Positions 25,028 to 33,308 of a stretch of DNA of 64,000 nucleotides are shown here, piece after piece; position 1 is the first letter of the stretch; each line of letters opens with the position of its first letter. The stretch is from contig JAFTNW010000009.1 of assembly GCA_017451695.1 (NCBI GenBank), forward strand, positions 1 to 64,000, given 5' to 3'. The DNA comes from Bacteroidaceae bacterium. GTDB taxonomy: Bacteria > Bacteroidota > Bacteroidia > Bacteroidales > Bacteroidaceae. The notes beneath the pieces are model-generated. The model was not told where the DNA came from and searched no databases. It saw only the letters and a list, made by a program, of their open reading frames with translations. Both the position numbers and the translations under genes were made by a program.

Positions 25028-25049
25028 AAACATAATTACCTTAAAGTAT

Positions 25050-26300
25050 ATGGATATAAAGAAACCGGCCCCCGCTTGGTATGTAAAATACAGAACCCAC
25101 ATTGCAGGCATCGCTTTGCTGCTCCTGCTCATAGTATATACCGTTTATCTTGCTGTTTTGCCGGCAAGACAAGTGGTTAAGGCAACACTTGTTACCACGG
25201 CAACGGTTGTGGAAGCCCCTTTCATCGAGTACATCGATGTGGAAGGGGTGGTGCAGCCCATAAGAACCATTCAGCTCAATTCCATTGAGAGTGGTTTTGT
25301 GGAACGCATAGTTTGCGAAGAGGGTGCGATGGTGAAGCAGGGCGACACATTGCTACTGTTGTCGAACCCCGAACTGCAACAGACCATAGAACAGGAGCGC
25401 GAGACTTGGGAAAAAACAGTGCGCAACCTGCGTGAGCAGGAGATACAGATGGAGCAAAAGAGCATTGAACTGCGGTTGCAAGCATTGGAACAAGAGTATC
25501 TTATGGGCGACTTGGAACGCCGCCTCACACAGAGCCGTGCCGAGTTCTCGATGGGCGTTAAAAGCCGTGCCGAGCTGGATATAGTTGAAGCCGACTACAA
25601 GCACCAGCACCGCAAGTTGCAGTTGCAAATGCAAAACCTCAAGCACGACTCGCTGACCACCTCGCTGCGCCGCGAAATGATAGTTGCCGACCGCGAAGCG
25701 GCGCGCCGTCGCCTTCTTGCCACGCAAAACCGCACCGAGCGGCTTGTTGTGCGCTCGCCTGCCGACGGGCAGTTGGGGCAGTTGAATCTTGTGATAGGGC
25801 AGCAGGTGGCGGCCAACTCCAAGATAGGTGAACTTAATATAACAAACAGCTACAAAGTACACTCCCTGCTAAATGAATTTTATGTGGAACGCATACACGC
25901 AGGGTTGCCGGCCACAATAGTGCAAAAGGGCGATACCTTTCCATTGCGCATAAGCCGCGTGGTGCCCGAGGTGAAAGATCGCCGTTTCGACATCGACCTG
26001 CAGTTCACCGGCACGGCCCCCGATAATATACGCTTGGGAAAGAACTATCGCGTGATGATAGAACTTGGGCAGCCCGAACCCGCCATTGTGATACCCGACG
26101 GCGATTTCTACACCGAAAACGGCGGGCGTTGGGTGTACCGTTTCGACAAGGATGCAAACACGGCCCGCCGCGTGAAGATAAAGCTCGGGCGCCGCAACCC
26201 CGAACACTTTGAGGTGCTCCACGGCCTTAATGCAGGCGACAGTGTCATCACAAGCGGTTACAAACACATAGGCAATGTGGAGGAGGTAAAAATACAATAA
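25050..26300 (+). CDS. HlyD/MacA-like membrane fusion protein
   Basis: Periplasmic adaptor anchored in the inner membrane that links the ABC permease to the TolC-like channel. The 416-residue protein has one N-terminal membrane helix (HIAGIALLLLLIVYTVYLAV, residues about 16-35), a lipoyl-like beta segment (NSIESGFVERIVCEEGAMVKQGDTLLLL), a coiled-coil hairpin (residues about 105-225, rich in Glu/Gln/Arg) and a C-terminal beta-barrel region ending DSVITSGYKHIGNVEEVKIQ. Gap to the next gene is 39 bases. Substrate unknown. Confidence 0.92.
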   Translation: MDIKKPAPAWYVKYRTHIAGIALLLLLIVYTVYLAVLPARQVVKATLVTTATVVEAPFIEYIDVEGVVQPIRTIQLNSIESGFVERIVCEEGAMVKQGDTLLLLSNPELQQTIEQERETWEKTVRNLREQEIQMEQKSIELRLQALEQEYLMGDLERRLTQSRAEFSMGVKSRAELDIVEADYKHQHRKLQLQMQNLKHDSLTTSLRREMIVADREAARRRLLATQNRTERLVVRSPADGQLGQLNLVIGQQVAANSKIGELNITNSYKVHSLLNEFYVERIHAGLPATIVQKGDTFPLRISRVVPEVKDRRFDIDLQFTGTAPDNIRLGKNYRVMIELGQPEPAIVIPDGDFYTENGGRWVYRFDKDANTARRVKIKLGRRNPEHFEVLHGLNAGDSVITSGYKHIGNVEEVKIQ

Positions 26301-26339
26301 CCATAAACAATAATACGTTATAAACAACACACAAAAATC

Positions 26340-27014
26340 ATGATTACACTAAAAAACATCAGTAAAGTATTTCAAACAGAGGAGGTGGAAACGTGGGCAT
26401 TGCAAAATGTGAGCCTCCAAGTGAAGAAAGGGGAATTTGTTGCCATTATGGGCCCCAGCGGTTGCGGAAAATCCACGCTGCTTAATATACTTGGCCTGCT
26501 CGACAACCCCACCGAAGGCACCTATCTGCTCGATGGCACCGATGTGAGCCGTATGCAGGAAGACGAGCGCACCGAGTTGCGCAAGGGCAAGCTCGGCTTT
26601 GTGTTCCAGAGCTTCAATCTCATAGACGAGCTCACGGTGCAGGAAAATATAGAACTGCCGTTGCTCTATATGAATGTTCCCAAAAAGGAACGTCGCCAAA
26701 AGGTAAAAGAGGTGGTTGAGCGTGTGGCAATGTCGCACCGTGCAGGCCATTTCCCCGCGCAGTTGTCGGGCGGCCAGCAGCAACGTGTGGCAATAGCGCG
26801 TGCCGTAATTTCGCGCCCGCACATAATACTTGCCGACGAGCCCACGGGTAACCTCGACTCCAAGCACGGCAAGGAGGTTATGGAGCTGTTGAAGGAGCTT
26901 CACCGCGAGGGCACCACCATAATAATGGTAACCCACTCGTTGCACGATGCCAATTATGCCGAGCGCATAATAAACCTGTTCGATGGAGAAATAGTGTCGG
27001 AAAGTGAAATGTAG
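26340..27014 (+). CDS. ABC transporter ATPase, MacB/LolD type
   Basis: Powers the FtsX-type permease encoded next. The 224-residue protein has Walker [10 protein letters not shown] (residues 38-46), the Q-loop [16 protein letters not shown], signature [14 protein letters not shown] and Walker [13 protein letters not shown], followed by the H-loop VTHS. The '[19 protein letters not shown]' sequence is typical of the mechanotransmission (MacB/LolD/FtsE) subgroup. Its stop codon lies 20 bases before the preferred permease start, and an alternative GTG start of the permease would overlap it. Confidence 0.95.
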   Translation: MITLKNISKVFQTEEVETWALQNVSLQVKKGEFVAIMGPSGCGKSTLLNILGLLDNPTEGTYLLDGTDVSRMQEDERTELRKGKLGFVFQSFNLIDELTVQENIELPLLYMNVPKKERRQKVKEVVERVAMSHRAGHFPAQLSGGQQQRVAIARAVISRPHIILADEPTGNLDSKHGKEVMELLKELHREGTTIIMVTHSLHDANYAERIINLFDGEIVSESEM

Positions 27015-27033
27015 AATTAAACACGCAACTACT

Positions 27034-29433
27034 ATGTTTATCCATAATTTGAAGATTGCCTGGCGCAATCTTATGAAATATAAATTCCAGACAATAATAA
27101 GTGTTGTGGCTCTTGCAGTGGGTATTGTGACACTTACGGTAACACACGTTGCGCTTGAATATTTCGGTGAGCCGCCCATCAGTGGCGAGGATTATTACCA
27201 CCGCATATATAACCTCTCTTTGGGTTATGCCGAAAATGAGGTTGCCGATTCCCTTGCTGCCATTGGCTCAAGTATTATATATTATAAGTCTTTGGTACGC
27301 GAAGATATAGATGCTCTCCTTGCCGACGGCGGTATGGCTTGTGTTGAAAGGATTGTAGCCGATAATTATGCAACTTATGGTGGCCAAGTTTCGGTTTTTC
27401 TGTCCGATTCCGTGGAAAAAACATTGGACATAGGCTGGACACCCATAGATGTGGATTATCTTAACCTGTATGCCATACCTTCGGTAATCACAGGGGAGAA
27501 AATTCCCGTGCTTGCCGAGGGCGATGCGGTTATCAGCGACTATAAGGCGCGTGCCATTTTTGGCGACAGCAATCCTGTGGGTAAAAAAATTATCGTTGGA
27601 ATTGAGGGTGAATTTGTAACCTTCATTATACGCGATGTCTTTGAGGTGTCGAACATAGAGCAAGGCGTTCGATGCGATTTGCTGCTTGCCGAAAAGAATT
27701 ACCGCCTGTCCGATAAGTTTCAAATCTATGGCAATCACTTCACGGTGTTGCTGCGCGAGGGCTGCACGGCGCAGCAATTAAAAGAAGAGGCATCGCATAG
27801 GTTGCAACCATTGGGAACGTATGCCCGCGTAGAACTTTTAGAAGATCGTAATGATGACTCAATGAGAATACTTTTGTTTGTACGTGTCATAATATATCTT
27901 ATAAGTTCGCTTGTTATTGTGGCTGCTCTTGTGGGTTTTTTGAAGATGCAGTTGCAACTGTTCAGAATGCGCCGTCGCGAGGTGTCGTTGCGCGTGGTAC
28001 ACGGCTCGTCGCAAGCGCGCCTGTATGCGCTTTTCTTCACCGAGGTGCTTATAACGCTTGTTTTTGCATTTGTGCTCTCGCTGCTGTTGTGGCATTGGGT
28101 GACAGGCTTCCTGCAAAACCATCTTGCGTTTGTGCTTGAGGAGATGAGCCTTGTTGTCGATGGGGTTGATAATATGCTTTTTGTGATTATGGCGGCAGTT
28201 GCGGCAATATCGGCCATTGCGGTGTTCTTGTCGGTGCGCTCTATGCGGAATATGAGCAGAGGGGCGGCTGCAAGTATGGCAAGGGATAGCAACCACGCCT
28301 TCCGCAATACAATGCTTGCTTTGCAGCTTGTGATAGGTATGATATTCCTTGGCGGCACATTGACTCTGTCGCAATTCATAGGCGGAATGAAAAGGGTTTT
28401 CAATGTGCCCGAAAATGAAGACTTCTATGAACAATGTATTTATGTATGCCAGGATTGGATAGACGATGAGTTGTTTGAGCAATATCTGCAACACGATGCC
28501 GAGAACATAAAGTGGTATTGCAGTTACGGGTTGTATACTGTTACTTTCGACGAGATTCAAAACAACCCCTCGGTTAAAGAACGTATGAGGCACGGATATT
28601 TGAATGTAACCACGCTATGTGATACCGCGTTCCTCGATTTCTGGAATATTCCGGTTCGTTGGCAGTTGCCCCCCGAACAGCGCGGGGAGTGCATACTGCT
28701 TTCCGACAGCCTCTATAAGATATTTGATGAGGAGGGTGTTACCCGCAAGGCTTCGTTGAATGTGAGCTACTATGGCTGGGGAAAACAGCTTGGCAATGGC
28801 TTTCCCATTGGAGGAACATTCCCCTCCAAGCCCTATTATTCGGAAAAGAATCAGGCGATAATCATAAGTTCATCAGCCAGAACCAACAGGTACATTGTGC
28901 AGCCCGATGAAGGGGCGTATGCCGATGTGTTTATCGACTTGCAGAATGCAATAGAGCGTATGAACCCCAAACTGCTGGAATTGCCGGTGAAGAATCTGCG
29001 CGACGAGGAGGGTAAGAGTGTTATTCTCTTTGACAGTATGCAGCAAGGTGCGTGGCTGCTCTCGTGCATCTGTTTTGTGGTCTGCTTTATGGGAATATGG
29101 AGTGCTGTGGCACTGGACACGCGTTCACGACTGAAAGAGGTGGCAGTGCGCAAGGTGAACGGTGCCAAGCGTCGCGACATAGCCTTGTTGTTCGGGCGGC
29201 TCTATCTGTGGCTTGTTGTGGTGGCAAGCATCATAAGTACACCGGTGGTTATTCTCTTTACCATATTTTTGAATGATTTTATTATAGGGAGCGGTTATTC
29301 ATTCGTCTTGTCATCGTGGTTGTTTGTGGCAGCCTCCATATGTATTACAGTTGTGGTAGTGTTCCTGCTTGTCTTTAACCAAATACGTATGGTGATGAGG
29401 CTCAACCCGTCTGATATTTTGGCGAAAGAGTGA
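27034..29433 (+). CDS. FtsX/MacB-type ABC permease with two FtsX domains
   Basis: Inner-membrane permease of the exporter. I prefer ATG 27034 (MFIHNLKIAWRNLMKYKFQ, the usual beginning of Bacteroidales permeases of this class) over a GTG at 27004. The 799-residue protein has an N-terminal membrane helix (TIISVVALAVGIVTLTVTHV), a periplasmic domain, a three-helix FtsX block near residues 285-400, a second long helix near 430-450, another periplasmic domain and a C-terminal three-helix FtsX block. Such systems move substrates from the periplasm outwards or sense stress. Ends in a very strong hairpin. Confidence 0.92.
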   Translation: MFIHNLKIAWRNLMKYKFQTIISVVALAVGIVTLTVTHVALEYFGEPPISGEDYYHRIYNLSLGYAENEVADSLAAIGSSIIYYKSLVREDIDALLADGGMACVERIVADNYATYGGQVSVFLSDSVEKTLDIGWTPIDVDYLNLYAIPSVITGEKIPVLAEGDAVISDYKARAIFGDSNPVGKKIIVGIEGEFVTFIIRDVFEVSNIEQGVRCDLLLAEKNYRLSDKFQIYGNHFTVLLREGCTAQQLKEEASHRLQPLGTYARVELLEDRNDDSMRILLFVRVIIYLISSLVIVAALVGFLKMQLQLFRMRRREVSLRVVHGSSQARLYALFFTEVLITLVFAFVLSLLLWHWVTGFLQNHLAFVLEEMSLVVDGVDNMLFVIMAAVAAISAIAVFLSVRSMRNMSRGAAASMARDSNHAFRNTMLALQLVIGMIFLGGTLTLSQFIGGMKRVFNVPENEDFYEQCIYVCQDWIDDELFEQYLQHDAENIKWYCSYGLYTVTFDEIQNNPSVKERMRHGYLNVTTLCDTAFLDFWNIPVRWQLPPEQRGECILLSDSLYKIFDEEGVTRKASLNVSYYGWGKQLGNGFPIGGTFPSKPYYSEKNQAIIISSSARTNRYIVQPDEGAYADVFIDLQNAIERMNPKLLELPVKNLRDEEGKSVILFDSMQQGAWLLSCICFVVCFMGIWSAVALDTRSRLKEVAVRKVNGAKRRDIALLFGRLYLWLVVVASIISTPVVILFTIFLNDFIIGSGYSFVLSSWLFVAASICITVVVVFLLVFNQIRMVMRLNPSDILAKE

Positions 29434-29435
29434 TT

Positions 29436-29484
29436 TATTAACCGATTGAGGGGGCTGCCGACAGCCCCCTCATCGGTTAATAAA
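29436..29484. terminator. Strong hairpin terminator of the export operon
   Basis: A 22-bp stem, ttattaaccgat(t)gagggggctg / cagccccctcatcggttaataa, with one bulged base and a 4-5 base loop, immediately after the permease stop. Confidence 0.85.
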
Positions 29485-29574
29485 TACCCCGCGCCTGTTG
29501 AAAAGCCCAAAGAGAAAAACTTTGCAAGTGAGCGCAAAAGGCACTATCTTCGCAACCGATTTTGCAAAAAGAGT

Positions 29575-31152
29575 ATGGAAGATATAAATACACCGAAGAG
29601 AAAGACACGCAGCCGCCAAGCGGCAACCCCCACACTTAGCGAGTATGGTCATGTGCAGCCGCAGGCATTGGAGCTGGAAGAGGCCGTGCTTGGTGCGCTT
29701 ATGATTGACAGCGATGCCATAGGCCGTTTGGGCGATATTCTTAAGCCCGAATCGTTCTACGACAAACGCAACCATCTGTTGTTCAAGGCTATTCAGGAGA
29801 TGGACCTCAATGACCGCCCCATAGATATCCTCACCGTAACCGAGTATCTGCGCAGCAAAGGCTACCTTGAAGAAGTTGGCGGGCCTGTGTATATTGCACA
29901 GCTCACCAGCAAGGTGGTGTCGTCGGTGAATATCGAGTATCATGCCAATATCATTGCGCAAAAGAAACTCGCGCGCGACCTTATAAAATTCACCAGCAAG
30001 ACACAGGTGCAGGCCTTTGACGAAACACAGGATGTGGAGGAACTTATGCAACAGGCCGAGAGTGAGCTGTTTGAGATTTCGCGCCACAATATGAAACGCG
30101 ATTTCACTCCTGTGAGCGGTGTGTTGAAAGATGCTTATGCGGCCATTCAAAAGGCTTCGGAGAATACAAGCGGTATCAGCGGATTGAGCACCGGTTTCAC
30201 CGACCTCGATAAGATGACATCGGGCTGGCAGAATACCGACCTTATAATCCTTGCAGCCCGTCCTGCGATGGGAAAAACAGCGTTTGCCCTCTCGTTGGTG
30301 CGTAATATGGCTGTCGATCAGGGTATCCCTGTGGGTATGTTCTCGCTCGAGATGGGTAACGTGCAGCTTGTGAACCGTCTTATCTGCAACGTGTGCCAGA
30401 TTTCGGGTGATAAAATAAAGAGTGGCCGCCTCGAGAAATATGAGTGGGGCCAGCTCGACAGCAAGATTGTTGCTCTTGAGAATGCTCCTATTTATGTGGA
30501 TGACACCCCGCAATTGTCGGTGTTTGAGTTGCGTACAAAAGCGCGCCGCATGGTGCGTGAACATGGCGTGAAGATGCTATTTATCGACTACTTGCAGCTG
30601 ATGACCGCCAACGTAGGTAAAGGTAGCCGTCAGGAGGAAATCAGTACAATCTCGCGTTCGCTCAAAGGCCTTGCCAAAGAGCTTAATATCCCCATTATGG
30701 CACTCAGCCAGCTCAACCGTAACCTTGAGGGGCGCGAGGGTGTGGAGGGTAAACGTCCGCAGTTGAGCGACCTTCGTGAGTCGGGAGCCATTGAGCAGGA
30801 TGCCGATATTGTACTCTTTGTAAACCGTCCCGAATATTTCCATATATATAAGGATGGCGATTTCGACTGGCGTAACAAGGCCGAGATTATTATTGCAAAG
30901 CATCGTAACGGTGCCACGGGCGATGTGCGCCTCACATTCCGCAAGGAGTATGCCCGTTTCATGAATATGGACGATGAGTCGCTTGGCAATCTCATAGCAT
31001 CGGATATTCCTGTGGTGCGTGGTTCCAAGATGAATGCAAATGTGGAGCCCGACCCACTCCCCGGCGAGGTGCCCGATTATATGCAGAGTGCCGGCACTCC
31101 GGTCGATTTCATAGGTGGTGCACCCATCTCCAATAAGGATGTGCCTTTCTGA
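29575..31152 (+). CDS. dnaB: Replicative DNA helicase DnaB
   Basis: Hexameric helicase that unwinds DNA at the replication fork. I start at ATG 29575 (MEDINTPKRKTRSRQ); an upstream open frame crosses the terminator and is not family-like. The 525-residue protein has the N-terminal domain (PQALELEEAVLGALMIDSDAI), Walker A AARPAMGKTAFALSL, Walker B MLFIDYLQLM and the arginine-finger region SDLRESGAIEQDADIVLFVNRPEYF. Full length, no intein seen. Stands alone on the plus strand. Confidence 0.97.
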   Translation: MEDINTPKRKTRSRQAATPTLSEYGHVQPQALELEEAVLGALMIDSDAIGRLGDILKPESFYDKRNHLLFKAIQEMDLNDRPIDILTVTEYLRSKGYLEEVGGPVYIAQLTSKVVSSVNIEYHANIIAQKKLARDLIKFTSKTQVQAFDETQDVEELMQQAESELFEISRHNMKRDFTPVSGVLKDAYAAIQKASENTSGISGLSTGFTDLDKMTSGWQNTDLIILAARPAMGKTAFALSLVRNMAVDQGIPVGMFSLEMGNVQLVNRLICNVCQISGDKIKSGRLEKYEWGQLDSKIVALENAPIYVDDTPQLSVFELRTKARRMVREHGVKMLFIDYLQLMTANVGKGSRQEEISTISRSLKGLAKELNIPIMALSQLNRNLEGREGVEGKRPQLSDLRESGAIEQDADIVLFVNRPEYFHIYKDGDFDWRNKAEIIIAKHRNGATGDVRLTFRKEYARFMNMDDESLGNLIASDIPVVRGSKMNANVEPDPLPGEVPDYMQSAGTPVDFIGGAPISNKDVPF

Positions 31153-31472
31153 GTATAGAAAAGTTGTTAGATACCATATTTAACCTTTCAATTATAAATA
31201 TCGGGGGCTTGCTCTAAAAGCCTCGGTGGCTCGCGAGTTGTTTGGGGATATTGTGGCATAAGTGCTTTAAGGTACGCACCCGATGGGTGCTATCCCTCCC
31301 ATCACTTAGCTTTGGGCCCCTCCCGTTCACGTGACCACGGGCGGCCACGCCTTACTGCACTTACGCCACAAAAATCAATGACAATGTCTGTGAGGAAAAT
31401 TATTAGCGGCAACAGCCTAATTGTTACTTAATTTTATTATCTTCGCGCTCATAAATTGAAAACAGATAAAAA
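31153..31472 (+). other. 320-base gap between dnaB and trpS
   Basis: No ORF. The middle is GC-rich and highly structured; it is described as a separate candidate at 31253-31369. The last 35 bases hold TATCTTCG near 31438, a possible -7 element for trpS. Confidence 0.5.
31253..31369 (+). ncRNA. Structured RNA or repeat candidate upstream of trpS
   Basis: A closing stem gtggcataagtgc (31253-31265) / gcacttacgccac (31357-31369), 12 of 13 paired, encloses a perfect hairpin gcaccc-gat-gggtgc (31276-31290) and a second stem cccgt/acggg (31322-31326 / 31337-31341) with an inner tcacgtga. The GC content is well above the flanks. It could be a structured RNA, a trpS leader element or a repeated palindromic unit. 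I see no leader peptide with Trp codons and do not recognise the fold. Confidence 0.4.
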
Positions 31473-32561
31473 ATGGGCAAAATAATACTTACAGGAGACC
31501 GCCCCACAGGGCGTTTGCATTTAGGACACTATGTAGGCTCGTTGCGCCGTCGCGTGGAGCTGCAAAATTCGGGAATGTTCGACAAGGTGTTTATCATGAT
31601 AGCCGATGCACAGGCACTTACCGATAATGCCGACAACCCCGAAAAGGTGCGCCAGAATATCATAGAGGTGGCGCTCGACTATTTGTCGGTGGGCATAGAC
31701 CCTGCGAAAAGCACCATATTCATACAATCACAAGTGGCAGAATTGTGCGAGCTTGCTTTCTATTACATGAACCTTGTAACCGTGTCGCGTTTGCAGCGCA
31801 ACCCCACGGTAAAAACCGAGATTCAGATGCGTAACTTCGAGACAAGCATCCCTGTGGGCTTTTTCACATATCCCATCAGCCAAGCATCGGATATCACAGC
31901 TTTCCGCGCAACAACAGTGCCCGCCGGCGAGGACCAACAGCCCATGATTGAGCAGGCTCGTGAGATTGCCCGCCGTTTCAACGGCATATATGGCGACACA
32001 CTTGTGGAGCCCGAGATTCTGCTGCCCGACAATGCTGCCTGCTTGCGCCTCCCCGGTACCGACGGCAAGGCAAAAATGAGTAAGTCGCTTGGCAACTGCA
32101 TCTACCTCTCCGACACAGCCGAGGAGCTGCGTCAGCATGTGATGGGAATGTATACCGACCCCGACCACTTGCGCGTGCAAGACCCGGGCAAGGTTGAGGG
32201 TAACACCGTATTTACATATCTCGATGCATTCTGCAAACCCGAGCATTTTGAACGCTATCTCCCCGATTATCCCTCGCTCGACGAGCTCAAAGCGCATTAC
32301 CGTCGCGGTGGCTTGGGCGATGTGAAGGTAAAGAAATTCCTCATTGCAATATTGGAAGAAGAACTTGCTCCCATACGCGCCCGTCGCAAGGAGTGGGAAC
32401 AGAAGATACACGAGGTGTATGCTATTTTAGAGGAGGGTTGCAAGGCTGCCCGCGCCGTTGCCGCCGATACACTTGCCGATGTGCGCCGCGCAATGAAGAT
32501 AAACTACTTTGAGGATAAGGAGTTGATAGAGGAGCAGGCCCGCCGTTTCCGCGGGGAGTAA
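31473..32561 (+). CDS. trpS: Tryptophanyl-tRNA synthetase
   Basis: Charges tRNA-Trp in the cytosol. The 362-residue class I synthetase shows the HIGH-type motif HLGH at residues 16-19 ([17 protein letters not shown]) and KMSKS at 201-205. [14 protein letters not shown] and PAGEDQQP match TrpRS tryptophan-binding surroundings. It is monocistronic: a good terminator follows after 25 bases, and the upstream gap contains a structured element. Confidence 0.97.
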   Translation: MGKIILTGDRPTGRLHLGHYVGSLRRRVELQNSGMFDKVFIMIADAQALTDNADNPEKVRQNIIEVALDYLSVGIDPAKSTIFIQSQVAELCELAFYYMNLVTVSRLQRNPTVKTEIQMRNFETSIPVGFFTYPISQASDITAFRATTVPAGEDQQPMIEQAREIARRFNGIYGDTLVEPEILLPDNAACLRLPGTDGKAKMSKSLGNCIYLSDTAEELRQHVMGMYTDPDHLRVQDPGKVEGNTVFTYLDAFCKPEHFERYLPDYPSLDELKAHYRRGGLGDVKVKKFLIAILEEELAPIRARRKEWEQKIHEVYAILEEGCKAARAVAADTLADVRRAMKINYFEDKELIEEQARRFRGE

Positions 32562-32586
32562 TCGATTGTTCCTTGCTGTTATATGG

Positions 32587-32617
32587 GGCTGCTAATTTTT
32601 AGCAGCCTCTTTTTTTA
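32587..32617 (+). terminator. Rho-independent terminator of trpS
   Basis: Perfect 9-bp stem ggctgctaa / ttagcagcc, 3-base loop, then a run of T. Confidence 0.92.
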
Positions 32618-32711
32618 TTAAAAAAAGTTCTTAAATTATGTTGGTTTATGTGAAAATAATTATATTTGCGGTAGATAGTATAAAAGCAATAAAAATTATA
32701 AATCAAGTATT

Positions 32712-33116
32712 ATGAAAAAGATAATCTTTACGCTGCTTGCAGCTGTTATGCTTTTCTCGTGCGACACGGTGAGCCAGGAAGAGAAAGAAGGTATGCGCGA
32801 ACTCCTTTCAACATCCTTCAATCTTGTGAATAAAATGATTTCCGGTCAGATGGTTGATGATGTTACAAGGTGCGATAGCTGTGTTTTCAAAGACGATTAT
32901 GTCTCATATTTTTACACGATTGACGAAACCATTCTGCCTCTTTCTCAAATCAGAAAAGAGAGTTCTATCAGGAAAAACGGAATTAAAACCACATTGGAAA
33001 ATAATGCGGAAATGGAATTCATGATAGATATGCTTAAAAAACTCGACGGTGGTTTCAACTATATTTACAAGGGCAGTACGACAGGTGCCACCCATACCAT
33101 AACCATAGATTATTGA
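32712..33116 (+). CDS. Small lipoprotein, unknown function
   Basis: A 134-residue exported protein with a lipobox (VMLFSC, acylated Cys at residue 17) right after a short signal peptide, so it is anchored to a membrane. The mature part is acidic to neutral with two more Cys (RCDSCVF) that could form a disulfide. I do not recognise a domain. It stands alone, with its own terminator downstream. Confidence 0.75.
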   Translation: MKKIIFTLLAAVMLFSCDTVSQEEKEGMRELLSTSFNLVNKMISGQMVDDVTRCDSCVFKDDYVSYFYTIDETILPLSQIRKESSIRKNGIKTTLENNAEMEFMIDMLKKLDGGFNYIYKGSTTGATHTITIDY

Positions 33117-33141
33117 TTTTTCTGTTTGCTGTTTTACGCAT

Positions 33142-33172
33142 AAACCGCTCTTCTTTGAAAGGGCGGTTTTTC
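33142..33172 (+). terminator. Rho-independent terminator after the small lipoprotein
   Basis: Stem aaaccgc / gcggttt (33142-33148 / 33163-33169) with additional pairing inside, then TTTTTCTT. Confidence 0.85.
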
Positions 33173-33244
33173 TTATTTATAATAAAGTGTTTCATCGGGC
33201 TGAAAGTTATTATGATAAGATTTCTCAAATTCGTAAAAAAAGTG

Positions 33245-33271
33245 TAACTTCGCAGTCGCTTGCGCGACTGC
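33245..33271 (+). promoter_or_regulatory. pheT promoter element and leader hairpin
   Basis: TAACTTCG at 33245-33252 is a plausible -7 element. It runs into a perfect hairpin gcagtcgc-ttgc-gcgactgc (33252-33271) near the start of the transcript, 38 bases before the ATG. Role unknown. Confidence 0.4.
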
Positions 33272-33308
33272 AAGAAAACATGACGAAAAATAAATAAAAA
33301 CTTAATAT

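Noticed and set aside
29446..29574. Longer N-terminus of DnaB
   Set aside because: The open frame passes through the strong terminator of the export operon and does not resemble DnaB; ATG 29575 fits the family.
31253..31369. Trp-codon attenuator for trpS
   Set aside because: No leader peptide with consecutive Trp codons and no terminator/antiterminator pair with a T-run before trpS.
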